Positions 58,236-64,000 of a stretch of DNA of 64,000 bases are shown here, one piece after another. The notes beneath the pieces are model-generated. The model was not told the origin of the DNA and ran no database searches. It worked only from the letters and a program-made list of their open reading frames with translations. The stretch's first letter is position 1, and every line of letters starts with the position of its first letter. The stretch spans positions 1,229,501 through 1,293,500 of the forward strand of contig JALPQD010000294.1 in the NCBI GenBank assembly GCA_023101885.1, in the 5' to 3' direction. The stretch is from Typhlomys cinereus (Eukaryota > Chordata > Mammalia > Rodentia > Platacanthomyidae). Position numbers and translations under genes: made by a program.

Positions 58236-58949
58236 AATTATATTGATATGAAGAGATTGTTACTACTCATGAACATTTGGCGTTCTTTGCACTTGGACAT
58301 CTCTTTCTCTAAATTTAGCAAATTGCTGCTATAATTTTATAATATATTTTCTATACCATTTGTCCATGTCTCAATACCTTCTTCTATATCACAATTCATA
58401 GATTTTGTCTCTTAGTCATATTCCAAAGGTCTTTAATGATATAATCAGGTTTGGTTTTGTTTGCTTATTTGTTTTCTCTATTGTTCATTGAATATAATAA
58501 TTCCTTTCCTTGTCTTCAACCCCGGATATTTTCTTGTGCATACATGGTCTAGTCTATGGAGATGCATTCCATTGAGCTTTTTGTTTGATTCTGGAACAGG
58601 ACCTTTCCAATTTTTTTCTTTGTTTTGTTTTCTTAGTATTATTTCACTTATTTCTAGTTATAAGTCCTATCTATTCTATTATGCTCTTTGTCATTGTGAT
58701 TATCTTCTACATTATGATGTGTCCTGCCATTAATTCTTAATTCTTTTCAAGCAGTGTCTTAAATGGTCAATATTTCTGTCTTTATTGATTTCACTTTAAG
58801 TTACTTCTGTACTAATTTATTGTTTGCTAAGATAAAACATTGGTCATTTTCCTAAATGTATTCACTTTTTGTTTGGTAAAGAAAGAGAGTAGGCATTGAA
58901 CATATGGTAATACATGATTTTATTTCTGCCCATCCAAAACTCTTATTTG
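58236..58949. other. Unassigned AT-rich DNA
   Basis: T-rich sequence with small frames such as 58461-58733 that show only composition-driven hydrophobic residues. Possibly an old minus-strand L1 relic, but no block is decisive. Confidence 0.45.
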
Positions 58950-59160
58950 AATGGTGAGACAACTGAGTGGGTAAAGTGTCTTTCATAGAAACCTGACAAT
59001 CTGATTGGATCCCTAGAGTCCATTTGGTAGAAGGAAAGAACTGTCATCTAAAAAATTGTCGTTTGATCTCTATATGGCTCTCTCTCTGTTCTTCTCTCTC
59101 TCCCTCTCTTCTTCCCTCTCTCCATCTCTGTCTTTCTCAAAATGAATTAATAATATATAT
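58950..59160 (+). mobile_element. B3-like SINE
   Basis: The head 'tgagacaactgagtgggtaa', the 'aaacctgacaatctgattgg' middle and 'tttggtagaaggaaagaact' follow the B3 order. The usual CA tail is replaced by CTCT-rich sequence (59080-59140) before an A-rich end. Confidence 0.65.
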
Positions 59161-59164
59161 TTTT

Positions 59165-59268
59165 AAATTTTTTATTATTTATTCAATTGTGCATGTATGG
59201 TGTGTGCGTGTGTGCATGTATGTGTGTGTGTGTGTGTGTGTGTGTAGAACCATTCACCTCTCCAGTCC
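59165..59268 (-). mobile_element. DIP-type SINE with internal deletion
   Basis: The minus-strand tail (CAATTGAAT after the CA run, here 'attcaattgtg' on the plus strand near 59181) and the tail-side 'gtgtagaacca' are followed directly by the head complement 'cacctctccagtccc'. About 200 bp of body present in the 29.7-kb copy is missing between them. Confidence 0.75.
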
Positions 59269-59404
59269 CCAATATACATATTTTTAAACTCTTATTTATG
59301 GAACAATAATTCACAATCCTATTGCTATGCATCTTTTCTTTCCAACAGGTAGACAAAAAATAATGGTGTAATTTAGGGCTTATGTTTCATAGTCATCCTG
59401 TAAC

Positions 59405-59600
59405 AGATTTAAATTCATGATCTTCCACTCATTTTGAATATGACTTTGAGCAAACTTTACTCTTTTTCGAGTTTAGTTTCATCATTTGTAAAATGATACA
59501 TCAATGACTAACATTTTAGGTCACTGAAAAGAGCAAACACTGTGTCTGACTGTAAGTACTCAGAAGCAGTGCTGATGAAATTAGCATTTAGCTATCATAC
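59405..59600 (+). repeat. MIR ancient SINE
   Basis: MIR order: 'tgactttgagcaaactttac', 'agtttagtttcatcatttgt', 'aaaatgatacatcaatgact', and an end around 'gactgtaagtactcagaagc'. Confidence 0.65.
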
Positions 59601-62600
59601 ACATGTGCCTAGCCTAATCTCTTTTGAGATCCTTTTTTGTAAAATTTATATTCAGTATTTCACCCCTCACAGCCAGTAATTTGGACCTGTAGTTTTCTGT
59701 ATTAGTTTTACTGTGTGTGATATTTACTTTTTTATCTTTATACATCTGCTCTTATTTCAAGCCCACTCATTTTGGCCTTTTGTGCTTCTCCATTGTTCTG
59801 TGTTTTGTGCTTTTATCTGCTGCATGGATTCCATTCCCCAGAGGGTTGGTGGTTTGTCATTTGCTCTTGGATTAGCCAGTCTTCTTATCATTATTATACT
59901 AGCTGCCAAGTATTTAGTATGACTTTGTCTCTAAGGCTGTCAATAACATCTCATTCATTTTTTGTAGGAAGACATTTCCACTTTGCAGCTCAGAGAACGG
60001 AGATAAAAGGGACAAAAACATACCCAGGAGCTACTGTGGGGTGTAATTTTCCTGGACATAGAAATGCATATTTTTATCTACTCTCCACTCAAAGTTATAA
60101 GAACCGAGGACTGTGGAATATGATAGAATTGATAGGCACAGTGTTTTCTCTCCTCTCATGGCCATTTCATCGCACTGTTAAGCCTGCTGACGTGGATTGT
60201 ATGGTGGACCTTTGAGACTTATTTGCCCTACATTCCTTTCCTTCCTCCTGTGGCATTCCTACAGAACCACTGCTCTGGGAAGCTTTTATTATAACTATTG
60301 TGTTCTCAATCAGAGAGCTTTTCTCACCTTTTTCTTTTCCTTTTCTGTACCAGTGCTATCAAACCCATCTCTTTTGTGTTCAATTCACCTGAAACTATAG
60401 ACCAACTATGGAAGAACTATAGTTCCATGATGCTTCTTCTCTGTGTTTATAAAGTTTGGACTGAAAAGGGAACTTCAGGATGTATAGGAGGTAAGAAAGA
60501 AGAGAAAAGAGAAAAGAAAATTGGGAAGGACTGCTATTTCAATCTTCAAAGGAAAGAGAGCTGGGGTTAGTCCAAGTTGTTTTGCAATTGGAAGGGAGTC
60601 ATAGTACCATAGTTTGGACAAAACCTTACTTTTTATTGCCAAAAAAGTATAAGATGGAAATGGAGGTAAGTGTGAATAATTCAAAGTAATGTTTAAACTT
60701 TGAGGATATTTCACCTTCTCTGGAAGTAGAGATTTATACTTATGCTGAGTTAGTGAGGAATTTGAAATGTTGATGTTAGCAGAGTGTAAAAAACATTGTC
60801 CAGTTGTTTATCTAATCTTTCATTGGGCTTGCTTTTAAAAACACGTTTAGATTTGAAGAAGCCTGGGAAAAATAAACTGTTCCAGGCCATAACTTGATGC
60901 CCCAGTGGAAATAAGATGGATTCCTTTTCATTCGTTTTCAGAAATTTCCCATGCAGACAGATGTCTTTGTGCCTTCCTTTGTGGCGTGTCCTTCCACAAA
61001 TACCTATTATCATGACTAGAATTACAAGTGTTCTGTTGCTACTTTTTAGTTGTAGCTCCTACAAAAGTCACTACTGGGATCTAGTTTCTTTCCTGGGCTG
61101 AATAGTTGGTTGTTACACCTACTCAGTCTCATTGAGTCCACATGTGTTTCATGCAGCAAGAAAGATCTGTTTCTTAAAGATACGTGGCAACTCAAGCAAA
61201 GAACTTTTAGAGAACCTTTTCTTGGATTACACAGCAGCCAGATGGACTTGGGAGTACAAATAAAAGGTTCTATGCTTTATTTTACTGGAAGAATTTTCCA
61301 ACATCCTAGTAGAAATGACAGATAATATATGAAAAGTCCAACTTATCTTGGTTTCCATTACTCCCTTCTAATCTCTCAGGCTAAGCTTATCCATTCTTCA
61401 CTTAAGCAGGTGAATGGTATTTGTGAGCTAACACTGTTCTCAGGCCTGGGATGTAGCAGCGAGTCAAGTAGGCAAAGCTCTTTGCCATTTTGTAGCTCTT
61501 GTCCTTGCAGGGAAAGACGATAAGTAATAAGCATGATAAATAAGTAAACCTTACAGAATGTTAGGAAATAGGTTACTGCTCAACAAGGTTATCACCAGGC
61601 ACTCCTTGAAGTAATCTCCATAATTAACTCATTATGTTAGGTACAGCTGGGAGTTAGATACAGCTGCTACATGTCTTTGACAAAGGATTTGAGGTAGAGA
61701 AAAATTATGCAACCAATTTCCTTTAAAAAAAAAAGTCAGTTAATGACAAAGCTGAAAATAAAACTTCCGAGACAGTAACTCTAGAGACAAGTTAGTTATT
61801 AGAGACTGTTATGCAGTATAAGGATTTTTCTAGAAAGTTTATGTTAGTTTTTCTGAGAAACAAGATAAAATACAGAGCTAGTTGATGGTTTCTTGGATTT
61901 ACTAGCTTAAACTATAATGGGGGCGTTCAGCCCCTGGTTCTGAGATGATTTGGTAGAGATTCTCTGATGATGAGTTTTTTTTTTTTCTTGAGACTATTTT
62001 CTCAACTTTTACACGTTCCTTTTCAAGTCAACAAGAATATATTAAGCACTCACTCTGCCCAAGAGGGAAAAAGTGTTTTAACCCCATAGCTCTCTGTGTT
62101 TATTTTCCTGTGGGAAGTTTACTTGTTTATCACAGGCTATAGATTCATCTGAAAACTAAAGTAGGGAGGATTATATATGTGTATGTAATATTTTTTGAAA
62201 GGATCCTTTCAATTTTTCTATCTTACAGAGATGAGGTGTGAATTAAATGACTCTTTATTAAGTATTATTAGGGCACTGGCCAGCAGTTGCCCCTGAGTCC
62301 TTCATTAATAATCCCTTCCTTTTCCAGAAGGACTTGCCAACACCCATAAAGTATTCACTGGGAGAATTAAAGTCATATAAAAATAATTGGTGTTTGCTTC
62401 CTTCAAGGCATATATTTAAATGCATCGCTCTTACTCTTCCATTTCTTGGCTGCCTCCTGAGTTTAGTAACACTGGGTCAGCAGACCTCCTCTTCCGAGGT
62501 TCATCTGCTGGCCATTTCAGTTTCCCATGAGAAAGCAATGTACCAGTGTTTTACCCTTTTATCTTAATGTTTTATCCATTTATGTCATAGCATCCTGAAC

Positions 62601-62984
62601 GTGCATTTCCCAGTAGTAATGGCACTGCTGGTAAATAGAAAGCAATGAATTTGAATATACACTGCCAACCATCATCATCGTCATCATTATGGTCCTTTAA
62701 AAATTTCTGCCATGATCTGAGAACAGTTGTTTATGATAGTAGAGTATCACTGATTTCCTCTTAAAAGGCGTGTGTTTTATTTTTAATAATGTGATAGTTT
62801 TACCATTGGTCACCAAATCCAGTTATAAACATTCTACCACTGGTCTGCTTGCCCCATCCTCAACTTTGCCTTCTCATTTTTTTTTTTTGGAAACTCATAT
62901 ATAATTTATGCTGCCTTCATGGCTTGCGATTTAATGTGCAATTGTCTGTCATGGAAATGATTAACATAAGCTGGAAAATAATGG
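59601..62984. other. Unassigned non-coding DNA with fossil-repeat traces
   Basis: No gene that I can support. The 147-codon frame at 59772-60215 overlaps other frames, has no family resemblance and is rejected. Short stretches at 61430-61510 ('actgttctcaggcctgggat', 'gtagcagcgagtcaagtagg') and 62015-62070 resemble a dispersed mammalian fossil repeat of uncertain family. A poly-T run lies at 61976-61986 and another at 62877-62888. Confidence 0.5.
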
Positions 62985-63104
62985 TTATCATTTATCAATG
63001 TACTGACTCTATGTCAACATGATGATAAATCCATTTTGAACTTTACTCCTGTAATTCTCATTTCTCAGAAAATAGATGCTGTATTTTCTTCATTTTAGAT
63101 AAAA
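62985..63104 (+). repeat. MIR fragment, cut by a B1
   Basis: 'tttactcctgtaattctcat' and 'gctgtattttcttcatttta' follow the MIR order ('cctcacaaca..', 'tattatccccattttacag'); the element stops where the B1 SINE begins. Confidence 0.5.
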
Positions 63105-63106
63105 GG

Positions 63107-63215
63107 GGCAGGGCATAGTGGTTTGCACCTGTGTTCCCAGTATTTGGGAGGCTAAGACAGGAAGAGGGAGAATTCAAAACTAGCCTGAACTGCATAGCAA
63201 GCTCACATGAATACA
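63107..63215 (+). mobile_element. B1-like 7SL-derived SINE
   Basis: A short 7SL-related element: 'gggcatagtggtttgcacct', 'gtgttcccagtatttgggag', 'gctaagacaggaag', 'actagcctgaactgcatagc'. At about 110 bp it fits a B1 or proto-B1 monomer. It ends in an A/CATA-rich tail. Confidence 0.8.
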
Positions 63216-63260
63216 TACATTGTTATGATTTGAATAAATGTTCATACATGTATGCAAAAA

Positions 63261-63505
63261 GGAGCTAGAGAGATAGCTCAGGGGATAAGCCTCTGTCTCA
63301 CAAGCAGAAGGACCTTAGTTCAGATCCTTGATGTCATGTAAAAATGCCAGGTAGAAATGACAACTGCCTGCACTTCTGGCACTGGGAGGCAGAGCCTGTG
63401 AAACCCCAGAACAAAGCCAAAAAGGAGATAGAACAATCCAGAATGATTCCCAATATTATCTGTGGGCCTCCACAGGCACACACAGTCCCTTCTGATATAC
63501 ACAAA
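63261..63505 (+). mobile_element. DIP-type SINE
   Basis: Plus-strand copy starting 'ggagctagagagatagctca', with B-box-like 'agttcagatcctt', the body 'aaaaatgccaggtagaaatg', 'tccagaatgattcccaatat' and 'gggcctccacaggcacacac', and a tail that runs into TA and CATA microsatellite. It lies about 50 bp downstream of the B1. Confidence 0.85.
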
Positions 63506-63507
63506 CA

Positions 63508-63605
63508 CATATATATATATATATATACACATAAATACATACATACATACATACATACATGATACATACATACACACACATACATATATGCATATATATG
63601 CATGC
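63508..63605. repeat. (TA)n/(CATA)n microsatellite
   Basis: Expanded tail of the preceding DIP SINE: TA dinucleotides, then CATA tetranucleotides with CACA interruptions. Tyr/Val/Cys-repeat frames over it are artefacts. Confidence 0.9.
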
Positions 63606-64000
63606 AAGACCCAGACCCACAGCCTCGCCATGCACCCCATTTTAAAATGTCCCTTTCCAAGATTAGTAGTTTTGCCTAACACCCTTGCGTATTACTCTTT
63701 TCTTCAAAATATGTTGTTGTTTAATGTGCTATCATATCCTAGGTAATACAGTGGCCTTGGAGTGAGTCCTGAGTATTTATTCTGTATCTTCATACATGAA
63801 AAAAATAATGGTGCAACACTTACCCCAGAGCTCTTTTTCCCTTTTTCCTTAACCTGCTTATAAGCCAGTGGCCCAGCTGAACTGTCAGCATATAATCCCA
63901 GCTAACTTCTGCCATTATTAAATCAACACACTTTGATTAAGACTATGGCTAGTGAAGAAAGATGCTCAGGTTGCAGAAAGATTGCTCACTGAGTGAGACT
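63606..64000. other. Unassigned DNA
   Basis: End of the window. No gene or named repeat; the last bases (63960-64000) contain 'gcagaaagattgctcactga', too short to assign. Confidence 0.45.

Noticed and set aside
59772..60215. 147-codon frame, among the longer non-repeat frames
   Set aside because: It overlaps other open frames on the same strand, shows no domain or signal, and has no splice context that I can support.

Overview
This window is nuclear DNA of a rodent. It is AT-rich, with no operons, no bacterial-type genes and no long intact host open reading frame. The clade call rests on the repeats: LINE-1 (L1) elements with rodent-type tandem-monomer 5' UTRs, a 7SL-derived B1, B3-like and B4-like SINEs, and seven copies of a tRNA-derived SINE. 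That SINE has a B2-superfamily head but a body unlike mouse or rat B2. Such a body is expected of the DIP family of jerboas, birch mice and jumping mice (Dipodoidea), so a dipodoid is my best guess; this is inference. I found no convincing host exon, and the window reads as intergenic or deep intronic sequence.

Layout. 1-11 kb: mostly unassigned sequence with a MIR (2.6 kb), a 5'-truncated L1 3' end with target-site duplication (3.9 kb), a fossil L1 (5.9 kb) and a DIP SINE (7.0 kb). 11-14.6 kb: large GAAA and CA microsatellites, a DIP SINE inserted at the edge of a degenerate tandem repeat rich in ATF/CREB-like palindromes (12.17-13.26 kb), then two B4-like SINEs. 14.6-29 kb: mostly unassigned DNA with MIR and L2 relics, a possible LTR piece and pyrimidine-rich tracts. 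29.4-30.4 kb: a fossil minus-strand L1 interrupted by a DIP SINE with a perfect 19-bp duplication. 32.06-39.50 kb: a full-length minus-strand L1 (copy 1) with a perfect 17-bp duplication, itself interrupted in ORF1 by a 598-bp L1 3'-end insertion. 40-53 kb: an old minus-strand L1 carrying three SINEs and a full-length plus-strand L1 (copy 2, 42.52-48.91 kb). 53-64 kb: a probable URR1-like element, several MIRs, B3/B4-like SINEs, microsatellites, and a B1 plus DIP pair at the end.

How the parts relate. Nesting gives a relative chronology: the fossil L1 came first, then its B3-like and DIP SINEs and L1 copy 2; L1 copy 1 preceded the short L1 3' end inside it. Copy 2 keeps an uninterrupted ORF1, but its ORF2 has eight premature stops and a frameshift. 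Copy 1 is broken in both ORFs. Neither can make a working reverse transcriptase. The most notable observations are two short L1 3'-end insertions with nearly the same 5' boundary, two unrelated-looking monomer promoters each carrying splice-donor motifs, a 38-bp piece of ORF2 repeated inside the 3' UTR of copy 2, and the palindrome-rich repeat near 12.5 kb.
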